A stretch of 64,000 bases of DNA, from positions 310,001 to 374,000 of the forward strand of contig CAWHEG010000030.1 of the NCBI GenBank assembly GCA_963828405.1, given 5' to 3'. Source of the stretch: JANMJD01 sp963828405 (GTDB lineage Bacteria > Actinomycetota > Acidimicrobiia > Acidimicrobiales > Ilumatobacteraceae). The notes below the pieces were generated by a model. The model was given only the letters and a program-made list of their open reading frames with translations. It was not told the origin of the DNA and searched no databases. Below, in pieces: positions 1-10,697 of this stretch. Each line of letters opens with the position of its first letter. Positions within the stretch are counted from its first letter, which is position 1. The translations under genes and the position numbers were made by a program.

Positions 1-36
1 GTCGGGTATCCAGGTGAGTCCTCCTCGCTCTGGTCT

Positions 37-3000
37 TTATCCGGTGCTCGCGCACCCGTTCGTCGCTTCTGGCGCATGATCGAACCCCATAGCATCTGCT
101 TGCTCCTGGTTGAAAGTTCCTGTCTGACAGTAGGACGCGGGCGCTCCCGGATTGTTCAAAGGGGAGTGTTCATGAACTTTGTCTGCCACGTTGATAGCTG
201 TGCGGAGCTTTCTGAGTGGACTGGTCCATTTGAGCACCTTTTTGAGAACGGGACCGATGAACGGTATCTTCTCGACCTTCTTCTGCCAGGCAAGAATCTT
301 CTTGATTTTTTTGATCGCCTCACAAAGTCCTCGATACGGAGAATTTTGACACTTACCACTGAGATCAAACTTATTGATCGGGTCTCCGACGTAGGCATAC
401 GAGTTGGTGTTGGTTCCGCCTTCAACCGGGTCTGTTGTCAGGAATCTGCCGAGTTCGGGGCGGTAGGGGCGTGCGCCCATTTCGATGGTGGTTCGGAGTT
501 CGGGGGTGTGTTCGGTGGGGCGTTGGTGTTGGCCGAGCCAGCCGTTGTCGAAGTCGCCGGGGCTGGTTTCTGTGTGTCCGGCGAGCGGGACGCCGTAGGG
601 GTCGTACAGGTATGGCCCGTACACCTGGCCGTTGTGGTCGAGGGTATAGGTGGTGTCGCCGTGGATGCTCGGGTACGCCCAGGTGTTATGCGTCGCCGAC
701 CGACGCGTCAGCGTCAACCCACCAGGAAGAGTGATCGTGCGATCAATCACCGCGTTCGCGGTTGTCACCGACAGTGTTGTCGCGTCTCCGGCGGCGGAGT
801 AGGAGTAGCGGACGGTTTGGGTGCCTGTGTTGACCGGGCGTAGGGCGATGGTCATGGTTGCTCCGACGGCGGCTACGGCGGAGGTGGGTGTGCGTTGCGC
901 CGTCTTTGCTTCGGCTGCTTGGCTTGCTTGGGCGACTTCGACCGTAACCGTCGGTGCTCCGGTGGTGGCGGCGTTGTCGATTCGTTCGGTGGTCGATGCT
1001 GCTGGTGTGAAGGTGGTGTTGGTGGCTGCGGAGGCGACGGTGAGGATCATCCGGTTGGTGCCGGTGGTCGTCACTTGTGGTGCTGCGTGCGATGTCCCCG
1101 ACACGGTGGTCGCTGTCCTGGTGGTGTCGATCGGGGCGGTGGCATGTACCCCGGAGTAGGCGATGATCCGTCCGGCCGCTTTCTGCGAACTGGCGAGGGT
1201 GAACGCCCACGATGTCGGGTCGGCACCGGTCGCGGCCCGCCAGAACACGGTGGTCCGTACCCCGGTGTTCGACGTGGTCCCGGCCTCAGTCCACCCGACC
1301 GGGGCGGTCACGGTGGTGCCGGTGGTGGTGACGACGGCGAGGAGCATGTCGTTCGCCACTGCCGCCGTGGGCCGGGTCAACGTGAGCGACGTGGACCCGG
1401 CGGCGTTGTTGGCGGCGGTCCCGGCGCCCCGCCAGACCGGGATCACCCCTGGGGCGGGGGAGGTGCGGGCCACGATCCGGTCGGTGACGTCGCGGGTGTA
1501 GGTGACGGTGACACCGTTGGCGACTGTCGATGTGTGACGGTCGGCTCCGTCGTAGACCAGGGTCTCACCGGCGAGAGAAGTGGTGTTGCCGTGGTTGTCG
1601 TATCCGATCGTGCCCGTATACCCGGCCTGGGTGGTCGACACCAGTCGGTCGGCCGTGTCGTAACAGGAGGTGGCGATCGTGGTCCCGTTGTCGATCAGCG
1701 ATGTGCGGTTGGTGTTCAACCCGGCGTTCACCGACAGGTTGGACCCTGAACAGCCGGTTTGGGGGCTGTAGCCGTACTGGTAGACGTGGCCGGGTTGGGT
1801 GGCTTTGATGAGTCGGCCGGCGGTGTCGTACTCGTAGCTGGACGTGTTCCCCCCGATGGTGTCGAGGATAATCCTCCCGGTGCGGGAACGGGTGACGGTG
1901 TTCGTGAACAACACGGCCGCCCCCTGGTTCCAGGCTTGGGAGACGACTTGGCCGTTGGTGTTCCTCCCGATCGCAGCGAGGGAGGTGTTGTTCCCGGTGT
2001 TCCCGGTCCCCGACGGATACGACACCGACGCGAGAGCGTGTTCGTTGGCGTTCCCGGCCGGCTGATAGGCGGGAATCGCGATCGTGGCCCCATCCAAGTA
2101 TTGGCGGGTCAACCTGCCGGCCCGATCGTAGTCATAGGCGTGGGTCGCCGCCAGCACCGCGGCTGAGGTGGTGAGGGTGGTGGAGGAGAGGCGGCCGGGT
2201 TCGCCGGTGGTGTCGAAGGTGTTGGCGGTGACGGTGCCCCAAACGTCGGTGTACTTGACCATGCGGCCCAACAGATCGACCTCGGTGGTGACCGTGCCGG
2301 TGGAATCGGCAATCAAAGTCTTTCGTGGATCACCGCCAGCGTTGAAAGTCGTTGTGAGGGTCCTTTCGACGGCGGTCCCCGCCCCGTTCGGGACTGTTAC
2401 TGACGTCGGACGGTGCCGGTTGTCGAACGTCGTGCACGACCACGTCGCCTCCCAGGTTGGTACACCAGCGATCTGTGTCCCACGCCGGGAACCGACGACG
2501 CGGCCGAGGGTGTCGTAGACCTGTTCGGTGATGATCTGTTTCCCGGTCTGGGCGACCGGGTCGACGGTGAGGCGCAGCAATCCACCTTGGTGGATGGTGG
2601 TGTCGTTGACGGTGGTGCATGGCGAGTCGACCAGCGCATTGCCCGCGTAGTAAGTGTAGGTGGTCTGGTTCCCGGCTGGCAACGTCAATGCGGTGCGGCG
2701 CCGGTACCCAGACGTCTCGTAGGTGGTGGTGGTCGTCAACCCACCCGTCGTTGTTGAGGTCGGCCAACCCGGACACCGGGTCGAGCCCGCCACCGTTGTA
2801 GGCGGTCGTCGTCGTCATCGACGGGGTGACACCGCCCGAGTCGTCAATAGCGGTCGAGGTGGCCAGCCCGTAGCGGGGCGCGAGCGCTGTGTTCGGGACG
2901 GCGACGGTGCCGGCGATCCCGGGTCCGGACCAGTTGAGGTAGAACGACGCCCCGCCACCGATTTCGGCGTAATCGAGACGGATGCGGCGGTTGGTGGATG

Positions 3001-6000
3001 ACCCGGGCGGGAGGTAGAAGCTTCCGGCTGATGCGGTGCAGCACACCCCAGCGGTGACGAGGGTGTCATCGATGTAGACGTTGAGGACGTCGTCGGGTCC
3101 GGTCGACAGCGTATAGGTGCCGGTGGACGGGAAAAGGATGGTGCCGGTCAACCTGAGCGAGAAGTTGTCGACCATCTGGCCGCCGGTGGTGTTGGTGGCT
3201 TCGGCGGGTCCGCCGAGGCCCCAGTTGTAGGACAGCGTGGTGGCGCCGGCCAGTCCGGTGGCCATGTTCGATGGTGGCCCGGACCATGACGTGTTCGGGA
3301 ACGCCGCGACGGAGAGTCCGGTCATCCCACCGTCGTAGGTGTTCTGCGTGTGGGGGACGGCGGGGTTGGTGCAGGTCCCGTTCGGCAGTTTGGTGGTCGC
3401 GTCGAAACAGGTTTCGTTGGCGGGCCCGTGGGTGTCGGACACCCAACCTTCGGGGGTGTACACGCTGCGGGTGATCTGCCGGTTCGCTTTGATCCACAAC
3501 AGGCGATCGGAGAGGGTGTTGCCGTCCCACCCGTACTCGGTGGTGGGTGAGTTGGTCGAGGTGGCGTTGACGGCCTGGTATTCGCGGGTGGTGCGGGCGA
3601 CGGAATCGAACTCAACTTTCCGATCCCAGTCGGTCGAGCTGGCGGTGTTGTCGAGACCGAGGATCCGGGTGCGGGTCTCGTTGAACGTCACCCCACCAAC
3701 GGTCTGGTAGTCGACGAACACCTGCTGACGGAACGTCGCCGTTGCCGATGCTTGGGGTGCTGTCACGGACGTGACCCTCCCGTAGGTGTCGTAGCCGACC
3801 TCGGTGAGATACACGTTCGATGAGGTGATCTGTCCGGTCGCCAAGGCGTCATTGGCGAGCGGGTCACGCACCACCGACAACAACGGGACGGTGTACGTCC
3901 CCCCGGACGGGGCCGGCATCGAGACCTGCGTGTAGCCGAAATCGACTATCGGGTAGCCGAGGGTGGCGTCACCCGGGTTCTGCACCCGGCCCAGTTGCAC
4001 CGAGCCTTGCCCGTCAGCGACATAGAACAACGTGGTCGTCGACGCGCCTGGGTAGACGATCTGGCAGAGCATCCCCGCCGCCGGTGCCGTGTACGTGGCA
4101 GTCCCGGACGTCGTCGGGCAGGTCGTGCCCGCCACTGCCTGGTATTTGAACGTGACCTGCCGGTTGGAGACGGGGTCGGTGAGCGCGGTCATCCGCGACA
4201 CTGCGACGGTCGCCCCAGGGAGCGTCCCGCTCGTCCAGACGGGTTGCGGCGCGGCCGGTGTCTTGGCGTCGAGGGGTGCGGTGACGGTGGCGAGTTGCCC
4301 GTCGGCGCCGAATTGGTGGACGTCACCGGCGGTGTCGGTGACCGTGACGAGGTTGTTGACGAGCGTGACGACGTCGTCCTCGTTCGGTGGCGGGGTGTAC
4401 CCGCCCGTCGAGTTCCGGGTGTAGGCGACGGTCGACCCGTCGGGGCGGGTGAGGACGATCTCGGTCGCCTCAACCCGGGCTTTGGTGTAGGCGGCGCCGG
4501 CACCGTCGAGGTGGTTGAACGTCCAGCCCCGGGGCAGGATGCGGGCGTCGGGGGAGAGCCAGGTGATCGGCAGATCGGCGTAGTAGCCGCCGCCGGTGGA
4601 CAGGTAGATGGCGAGGTGCCCGGCCCCGGCGGGGTTGCGGTAGGTGACGGTGATCGGGAACACCTGCCACGCTGTTGCGGTGAACCCGCCGGCGGGGACG
4701 GTCACGTTCGACTGGGCGACATATGAGGGTGGGGTCCAGCCGGTGACGAGGTTGAACGGAATCTCGGCCGGGTTCACATAGTTGGCTTGCAACGTGTACC
4801 CGGTCCCGACTTTGACCTCGACCCGTTCATCGGCCCCGACCGCGGCAGCGACGTGATACGTCCCAGCGGCCGGGACGGTCAGATAGCCGGTCCAGGTCCC
4901 AACAAAATTCGAGATTCCCGGCGCCGCGCCGGGTGTCGCCCATTTGAACGACATTTCCCGATCGACGCGGGAGGTGACGAGTTCGTTGGCGTCGGCGACG
5001 GTGTTCCCGTTCGCATCGTTATACAACCGGCCCTGTAGCCCGATGTCGTTGGCGCGGGAGTTGTACGCCATCGACGCACCCATCGACCCACCCAACGTCG
5101 ACACTTGCGGGGTCGACACCGCGGTGGTCACGTTCCCTGTGGCGAGGTTGACCGATACCGGACCCAACGTCTGGGTCGGCGATGGCCCACCCGCACCGAG
5201 GCGGGATTCGAATTCGGCTTTCCGGAACGACGACGCCGCCGAGCAGGGGGCGCCTTGGAAGTGGTACCAGTGGAAATAGGTGGGGTCGTCCTGCGCTTCG
5301 GCCGACCACTCGTACGTGACCCCGGGCTGGAGTGACAGGTCCGCTGGGAGGGTGTGCGTGATCGGTGTCGCAGTGCCTTGCGACGCCGACCAGTCCGACG
5401 TGTACAACAGGCCTGATGCACCTTGTTCGCGGATGATGAACCGGTAGCGGACCCAGTCCCCGTCCGGGTCCAGGTTCGGGGTGATCGTCAGGGTGGGCGG
5501 GTTGTTCGGTGCCCACACAAACCCGCCCGTCCCGCCGGGGTCGGACATCGCCGGCGCAGCCGGACAGCCGTTGACCAGCATCCAGGCGTTCCATTGCGGT
5601 GCGTAGGAGACGAACCCCGCCCCGGTCGGCGAGTTCGACACCATCACCGTCCAATACAACTGCTGGTTGTAGAACCAGGCCGTCAACCCCGGCCCGGGCG
5701 GCCACAGGCTCGAGTAGTAATCCCACGGCGAACCGTCCGGCGACCCGATCGTGTCCCACCCCGAATCATCCGCGATCACCGTGCACCCCGACGTGCACAA
5801 CACGAACCGGTAGTAGAGCGTTTCGAGGTCGGGGTCGGCGAGTTGGTTGATCGACAGATGAACCCCCGACGCCGACGAATGAAACGTGTACGGATTCCCC
5901 GGCGACATCGCCGTGGCGGTGACGATCGGCAGGCGGTCGTAGGTGAGGATCAGCGCGGTGTCGAGTTCCTTGTACGAGTACCCGCCCGGGTTCTCCGACG

Positions 6001-7465
6001 ACGACAAGGCGAACCCGACCGTCGCCGCCCCCGCATACCAGTTCGGGTTCACAATGGACATCACGTCGTACTGCAACGTGTTCGCCCCCATGTACTGCAA
6101 CGCCAGATACGGCTGATAGGCGTTCGCGCAGGACCCGCCGACGTTCGTGCCGCAATACCCGTAAGACGTCGCGTGACGCACCGCGATCGGTTCCGCCGAC
6201 GTCACCCCACCCGCGTACGACAACTGCAACGTCGCCGCATACAACTGCGACGCGACCGTCGCCGTCGGGAGCACCGACGAGTAGTCATGCCCGACGCCGG
6301 TATGCCAAAAAATGTCACCGAACCCGCCGGCCTGGTTCCCGACCCGCGAATGGTTACACCCCGGGTTCGTCGCACACCACCCGTCAGGGACCTGGCCGGT
6401 CGCCGGGGAATCCGACTCGGCGTTCTGAATCCACGGCCCCCAATAATTCGACGGGTCCACCACGATCGGGAACACCCCCGCCGCCAACCCCGCAACCCAC
6501 ACAGGGTCGACCCCGATCGTCAACCCATCGATCTTGTCCGTCCCGCCACCGTTCCGGCGGCCGCCGACGGTGACCGATACCTGTGCCGGGGTGGAGATCG
6601 GCGCTCCTGTCGCGTCGAGGACCTCCACCCCACCAAAGAACACGTCAGTGCCCAGATCACCCTCGATCCTCGGCACCCCACCGGCATCAAGTTTCAACCC
6701 CGGACCGGTCACATCGAACAAGAACTTGCCGTCCACCGGTAACGCCGCCACCGAGGCGACCACCAGTTCTTCTTTGATCATGTCGGTCAACATCCGGTAC
6801 CGCAGATCGACACCCGGCCACACGTTCGGGTAAGTGACCGCCAACCCGTCCGCCGCCACCACCGGTTCAGGCAACACCACACCGGCCGGGGCCGTGCGGA
6901 TTCGGCCTTTCCCCGACGACAACTCGATCCCCGACGACGAGAACCGGGCCACATGATCATTCGCTTTCGTCACCCACTCCCCACCCGTGACCTCAACAAC
7001 CCGAGGATCGATCCGTTCCCACTTGCCGTCGACCAGGTAATGGACCGCGTGGTCATCGATGATCGTGGTCTGGGTGCCGTCCACATTGTTGAACGTCGTC
7101 CCGAACCGTGACCGCCCCGAAGGGTCCTCCACCGAACGGTCCCGGTCATAGCCACGCACCGGTGGCACCGGCGCCTCGTCATGCTCCCGTTTCAGGCGGT
7201 CCTCCAACGACTCGTTCACCGGTTTCGCGTCCGACGGAGGCTTGACCATCACCCGATCATCAGGGGTCGGTGACTTCGCATCCTCACCTTTCGGGGTGCC
7301 CGTCACTCCCAAAGGTGGCGGCGACACCGGCGCCGCAGCCGCCGCAACCTCTGGTTCAACACCGGGGACCCGGACCGGTGCCCAGCCGACCAACACCCCT
7401 GACACCGTGATCGTCGATGCCACAGCCGCGGCTGTCAACCGTCGGAACCCGGCCGAAACCCTCAC
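37..7465 (-). CDS. Secreted RHS/YD-repeat protein, interrupted by one frameshift
   Basis: Giant exported YD-repeat protein, about 2,475 residues if the frame is repaired. GTG at 7465 is chosen because GGAGG lies five bases before it and the product then opens with an Arg-containing, hydrophobic signal-like segment; the in-frame start at 7591 has neither. Order by position: signal and Pro-rich linker; long beta-rich N-terminal region; PA14-like module (coded near 4800-4900); YD repeats; second PA14-like module (near 2930-3170); more YD repeats interrupted by a Thr/Ala-rich insert of about 200 residues (840-1440); RHS core (GRFLTTDP, then YVGDPINKFDLSG); and a 105-residue tail ending at 37. Near 2760-2768 the frame changes: removing one G from the coding-strand GGGTTGGCC gives GLPTSTTTGG and joins the halves cleanly. 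Such proteins are usually surface structures or polymorphic toxins; the tail domain is not recognised. No immunity gene is visible. Confidence 0.85.
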
Positions 7466-7591
7466 GTCAACCTCCGCAACGACCCCACCCGCCAGTGGGG
7501 GGGGGTGACCTAGACGAAGAAGATAGACGTACGTCACACCAAAGTCGCAACAAACTTGATCTGTTCGACAAGAAACACCCGGTCTGACCAC

Positions 7592-7798
7592 CTACCGCGC
7601 GTGGACTGGTACCCGCAGCTCACAACCCGATCCCCAGATGTCGACGATGGGATTGTCAGATCGTGTGTGCAAGCGGATCGTGACATCACAATTCTCGACG
7701 GCGATCCGGTCGTGGATGGTCAGGGCATTGAGGATCTGCTTCCAGCCGGGGATCCGCCCGGTCGGGTTGGCCCGGTTCTGGCGTCGTTCGATGGCCAC
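7592..7798 (-). CDS. Small hypothetical protein, 68 aa
   Basis: GTG-started reading frame of 68 codons lying head-on behind the RHS gene on the same strand. Third codon positions are mostly G or C, as in neighbouring real genes, which is the main reason to list it. The product is basic at the N terminus (ERRQNRANPTGR) and has two Cys but no motif that I recognise. No clear ribosome binding site precedes it. It may be the 3-prime remnant of a larger gene or a chance frame; treat as tentative. Confidence 0.3.
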   Translation of the reverse strand: MAIERRQNRANPTGRIPGWKQILNALTIHDRIAVENCDVTIRLHTRSDNPIVDIWGSGCELRVPVHAR

Positions 7799-7878
7799 GA
7801 GGTAGAGGACCTACCGTCCCTCGGTCGACGACGGCCGCTGCGGCGCCGGCCACGGCACAGCAGGAGACGACATCGACC

Positions 7879-8124
7879 GTGGCGGCTGCCATCCCCACGT
7901 CGGTGCCGTCGACGACCGCAGCAGCGGCCGCGCCGTCGGTGACCATCAGCACCGTCCGCGGGGCGGCTCCCTCGCCGTCCCCGTTGCCCGAATCCGGCTC
8001 CTCCCACGCGACGGTGCTCTCGGCGATCGGTCTGCTGGCCATCGCTGTCGGGCTCGCCCTGCGCACCGCGGTCGGACGGCCTGCCGGGCCGAAGGTCCCC
8101 GGCGCGCGCCACCTCCGGCCCTGA
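7879..8124 (+). CDS. C-terminal tail of a sortase-anchored-like protein (probable remnant)
   Basis: This frame is open from 7732 without an ATG; the first plausible start is GTG at 7879. The product is Ala/Pro/Ser/Thr-rich, then shows LPESG, a hydrophobic span of about 18 residues (VLSAIGLLAIAVGLALRT) and a basic end. That order is the LPxTG-type cell wall sorting signal seen in Gram-positive surface proteins, here with Ser in place of Thr. A sorting signal needs a long exported protein before it and none is visible, so I read this as the end of a decayed surface protein. Its last codons overlap the DevR-like box that precedes the next gene. Confidence 0.4.
   Translation: MAAAIPTSVPSTTAAAAAPSVTISTVRGAAPSPSPLPESGSSHATVLSAIGLLAIAVGLALRTAVGRPAGPKVPGARHLRP
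8086..8099. promoter_or_regulatory. DevR/DosR-type box before a universal stress gene
   Basis: GGGCCGAAGGTCCC, an imperfect palindrome with GGG/CCC arms, 58 bases before the ATG at 8158. The same 14 bases and four following bases recur at 18791, also in front of universal stress genes, which makes a shared operator likely. The published M. tuberculosis DosR site has the core GGGACT-N2-AGTCCC; this copy is a weaker match. Confidence 0.5.
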
Positions 8125-8157
8125 TCACCAGGGACGGCTGGCTTCCATGCTGGTCGC

Positions 8158-9069
8158 ATGACGAAAGACCGAGTGATCACCGTAGGCATCGACGGTTCTC
8201 CGGCAAGTGGCGATGCTCTCGACTGGGCTGCTCGCGAGGCTGCTCGTCGCGGCGCCCGCCTCCGGGTGATCCACGCCTACAGCGTGCCGGTGTACGGCGG
8301 TGGCTTCGGACTCGGCCTGGCCATGCCACCTGTCGAGTTCGAGACGTTGCGGGTGACGCACCAGGACATCGCCGAGGAGCAACTCGCCGCGATTCGCAAC
8401 GCCTATCCGACCGTCGAGACCGAGCTGCGCGTCGAGTGCAGCGGCCCGGTGACCACGATCACGCGGGCGGCCGACGACGCCGAGCTCGTCGTCGTCGGCT
8501 CGACGGGCGCCGGCTCGATCGCCAACCTGTTCATCGGTTCGGTCGCCCATGGAGTCGCTCACCGGGCGCCGTGCCCAGCCGTCCTCGTGCCGGCCGCCCT
8601 CACCCCAGAGGGTGTCGCCCCGGAGCGTGTCGAACACTCGGCGCCTGCACGGATAGTGGTCGGCACCGACGGGTCACCGGCTGCCGCCAGCGCCGTCGAG
8701 TGGGCGCGTGCCGAGGCCGTGCTGTGGGGAACCGAGCTGACCCTCGTGCACGCCTGGGAGTACCCGTACCCGGGGCCGCGGACGGGCACGGTGGAACCGG
8801 CGGAGCTGATGGAGTTGGATGCCGCCAAACTGCTCGCCGCGGCGGCCCAGGCCGTGGGCGAGGGTGAGCGGCGTCCCGGCCGGGTCCATGCCGTCCTGCG
8901 CCGCGGGGCGCCGGTCGCCATGCTCACCGAGGAGGCCGGGGCCGGTGATCTGCTCGTCGTCGGAGCCCGGGGCCGGGGCGCCTTACGCTCGGCGCTGCTC
9001 GGTTCGACGAGCAGCGCGGCGGTCCATCACGCCCGGTGCCCGATCGTCATCGTCCACGCCGGGAAGTAA
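8158..9069 (+). CDS. Universal stress protein, two Usp domains
   Basis: Cytosolic protein of 303 residues made of two UspA domains. Each domain ends with the ATP-binding signature G-2x-G-9x-G(S/T): GSTGAGSIANLFIGS in the first half and GARGRGALRSALLGS in the second. Each half begins with the usual short beta strand and a D-G-S loop (GIDGSPASG, GTDGSPAAA). In mycobacteria, paired-domain Usp proteins are a hallmark of the DosR dormancy regulon and bind ATP during hypoxic growth arrest. It stands alone on the plus strand behind a DevR-like box and faces a sensor kinase gene across a 126-base gap. It is closely similar in layout to the protein at 22434-23312. The precise cellular role of such proteins is not settled. 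Confidence 0.93.
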   Translation: MTKDRVITVGIDGSPASGDALDWAAREAARRGARLRVIHAYSVPVYGGGFGLGLAMPPVEFETLRVTHQDIAEEQLAAIRNAYPTVETELRVECSGPVTTITRAADDAELVVVGSTGAGSIANLFIGSVAHGVAHRAPCPAVLVPAALTPEGVAPERVEHSAPARIVVGTDGSPAAASAVEWARAEAVLWGTELTLVHAWEYPYPGPRTGTVEPAELMELDAAKLLAAAAQAVGEGERRPGRVHAVLRRGAPVAMLTEEAGAGDLLVVGARGRGALRSALLGSTSSAAVHHARCPIVIVHAGK

Positions 9070-9105
9070 CGAGCACCGGGCGATCGTCCGCAGCGGACGC
9101 GCCCG

Positions 9106-9165
9106 GGTGACGCTTGCGTCGATGACACTTGTGTCGATGACCCCAGCGTCGGTGACGGTGTCGCC
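9106..9165. repeat. Four imperfect 15-base tandem units between converging genes
   Basis: Units begin at 9106, 9121, 9136 and 9151 with consensus G-R-TGAC-N4-GYGTC in the first three; the fourth is degenerate. The array fills much of the gap between the converging stress protein and kinase genes. No protein gene covers it convincingly. Function unknown. Confidence 0.6.
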
Positions 9166-9195
9166 GACCCTGGTGCAGAGCGCACTACGCCAGGG

Positions 9196-10641
9196 TCAGA
9201 CGTCCCCGGCCGAGTCGCCGTTGGCCAACGGCACACGCCAGTGAATGGTCGTTCCCTGCGGTGAACGCGCGGAGATCGTCGCCGTCCCGCCCCGGCGACG
9301 GGCCCGCTCGTCGAGGTTCTTGAGCCCGGATCCGGCATGGGTCGGGTCGTAGGCGAAGCCGGTGCCGTCATCCTCGACCGACAGGGCGAGCCAGGTGGCG
9401 TCGATGGCGATCCGCACCGCGGTGTCGGTCGCCCGGGCGTGCTTGACGACGTTGGTCAGCAGTTCGCGCAGCACGATGAGCATCTCGGTGCCCAGTTCCT
9501 CGCGCACCACGCCCAGTTCGCCCGCCATCTCGAGCCGGGGCTGGTGTCCGAGCAGCCTGCTCGATTCGGCGAGTGCGACCTTGGCGGCATGCTCCAGGCC
9601 CGATGACAGGCCCCGCTGGCCGTGGAGCATGAAGATCATCGTCCTGATCTCGACGATCGAGTTGTCGATGTCGTCGATCACGTCGAGCAGCCGGGACTCC
9701 TGATCGGGTCGGCCGACGGCCGCCTGGAGGTGGAGACCGGCGGCGAAGAGTCGCTGGATCACGCCGTCGTGCAGGTCACGGGCGATCCGGTCGCGGTCCT
9801 CGATGACCGCGAGCCGTGCCCGGGCAGCCTCGACCTCCGCCGCGACGCGCCGTTCGTCGGTCAGGTCGTGGACCAGTGCGAGCACCGTCGATCGACCCTC
9901 ACGGCGTACGACGCTGGCCGTGACCATCACCCGCAGTGCCTGGCCGTCCTCACCGCGGATCCCGATCTCCTCTCGGGCGAACCCGACCTCGATCGCCTGG
10001 TCGATGATCGATCGCATCCGGTCCGGCTCGGTCGGGTCGATCCATGACGGGACGCCTTCGTCGTCGAGGATCGCCTCCCGGGACAGCCCGACCAGTTCGC
10101 AGAATCGTGGGTTGGCCGTCACGTACCGCCCGTCGACCGGGTCGTACTCGAGCACTCCGTCGGGCAGGTTGTCGATCAGCGCCCGGGCGCGGTCGCGTTC
10201 GTTGACGATGGTCACGCGCAGTTGACGCTGCTCCCGGGTGTCGCGCACGGCGGCGATGACCAGCTTGTCGCCGTCGAAGTCGAGCGGGCTGAGGCTGATC
10301 TCGACCGGGATCCGCCACCCGTCGCGGTGCCGGGCATCGAGGTCCAACCCCGACCCCATCGGTCGGGTGTGCGGGTCGTCGGTGAAGCGCCGGCGGAGCT
10401 CGCCGTGGACGGCTGCGGTCTCGGTCGGCACGAGGCACTCCACGTGTTGCCCGATCAACTCGGTGGGTGACCAGCCCAGCAGGTCCTCGACCCGGGAGTT
10501 GGCGTAGACGATGGTGCCGTCGCCGGCGACGAGCAACGTGGCGTCGGGCATTCCCTCGACGACGGCATCGGCCAGTGAGCGCCGATGCGATCCGGGGGCG
10601 GTCCTGTCGACGCTCCTCCCGTTGCTCGGACGCTCCGCCAC
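9196..10641 (-). CDS. PAS-PAS sensor histidine kinase, NarL/DevS family
   Basis: About 481 residues from a GTG at 10641. Two PAS domains come first (about 22-150 and 155-275); the first carries DGTIVYANSRVEDLLGWS and the second LEYDPVDGRYVTANPRF. Next is a HisKA_3 dimerisation helix with phospho-acceptor His in RDLHDGVIQRLFAAG, then a GHKL ATPase domain with N box (ELLTNVVKHA), DDGTGF and GSGLKNLDERA. The HisKA_3 segment is very like that of mycobacterial DevS, so this is the best candidate partner of the DevR-like regulator at 14929. Unlike DevS, the sensor half is PAS, not haem GAF; no cofactor ligand can be assigned by eye, and no transmembrane segment is present. No Shine-Dalgarno fits the chosen start, so the N terminus is uncertain. 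It is divergent from the sugar kinase at 10698. Confidence 0.9.
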   Translation of the reverse strand: MAERPSNGRSVDRTAPGSHRRSLADAVVEGMPDATLLVAGDGTIVYANSRVEDLLGWSPTELIGQHVECLVPTETAAVHGELRRRFTDDPHTRPMGSGLDLDARHRDGWRIPVEISLSPLDFDGDKLVIAAVRDTREQRQLRVTIVNERDRARALIDNLPDGVLEYDPVDGRYVTANPRFCELVGLSREAILDDEGVPSWIDPTEPDRMRSIIDQAIEVGFAREEIGIRGEDGQALRVMVTASVVRREGRSTVLALVHDLTDERRVAAEVEAARARLAVIEDRDRIARDLHDGVIQRLFAAGLHLQAAVGRPDQESRLLDVIDDIDNSIVEIRTMIFMLHGQRGLSSGLEHAAKVALAESSRLLGHQPRLEMAGELGVVREELGTEMLIVLRELLTNVVKHARATDTAVRIAIDATWLALSVEDDGTGFAYDPTHAGSGLKNLDERARRRGGTATISARSPQGTTIHWRVPLANGDSAGDV

Positions 10642-10661
10642 GAGGGCGAGCGTACACGTGG

Positions 10662-10673
10662 CACCACGTGGTG
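10662..10673. promoter_or_regulatory. 12-base perfect palindrome between divergent genes
   Basis: CACCACGTGGTG is its own reverse complement. It lies 21 bases before the kinase GTG at 10641 and 25 bases before the sugar kinase GTG at 10698, so one bound dimer could act on both promoters. A second CACGTG stands at 10655-10660. It does not resemble the GGGAC boxes found elsewhere in this island. Confidence 0.4.
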
Positions 10674-10697
10674 TGACTAACTCCCCTGGTACACCGC

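Noticed and set aside
20..25. Minus-strand AGGAGG just after the RHS stop, possibly the ribosome site of an immunity gene
   Set aside because: No ATG, GTG or TTG follows within the window, so nothing can be called.
5423..6742. Long plus-strand frame opposite the RHS gene
   Set aside because: Arg/Pro-rich composition with no domain; an antisense shadow caused by high GC. The RHS reading on the minus strand is clearly the real one.
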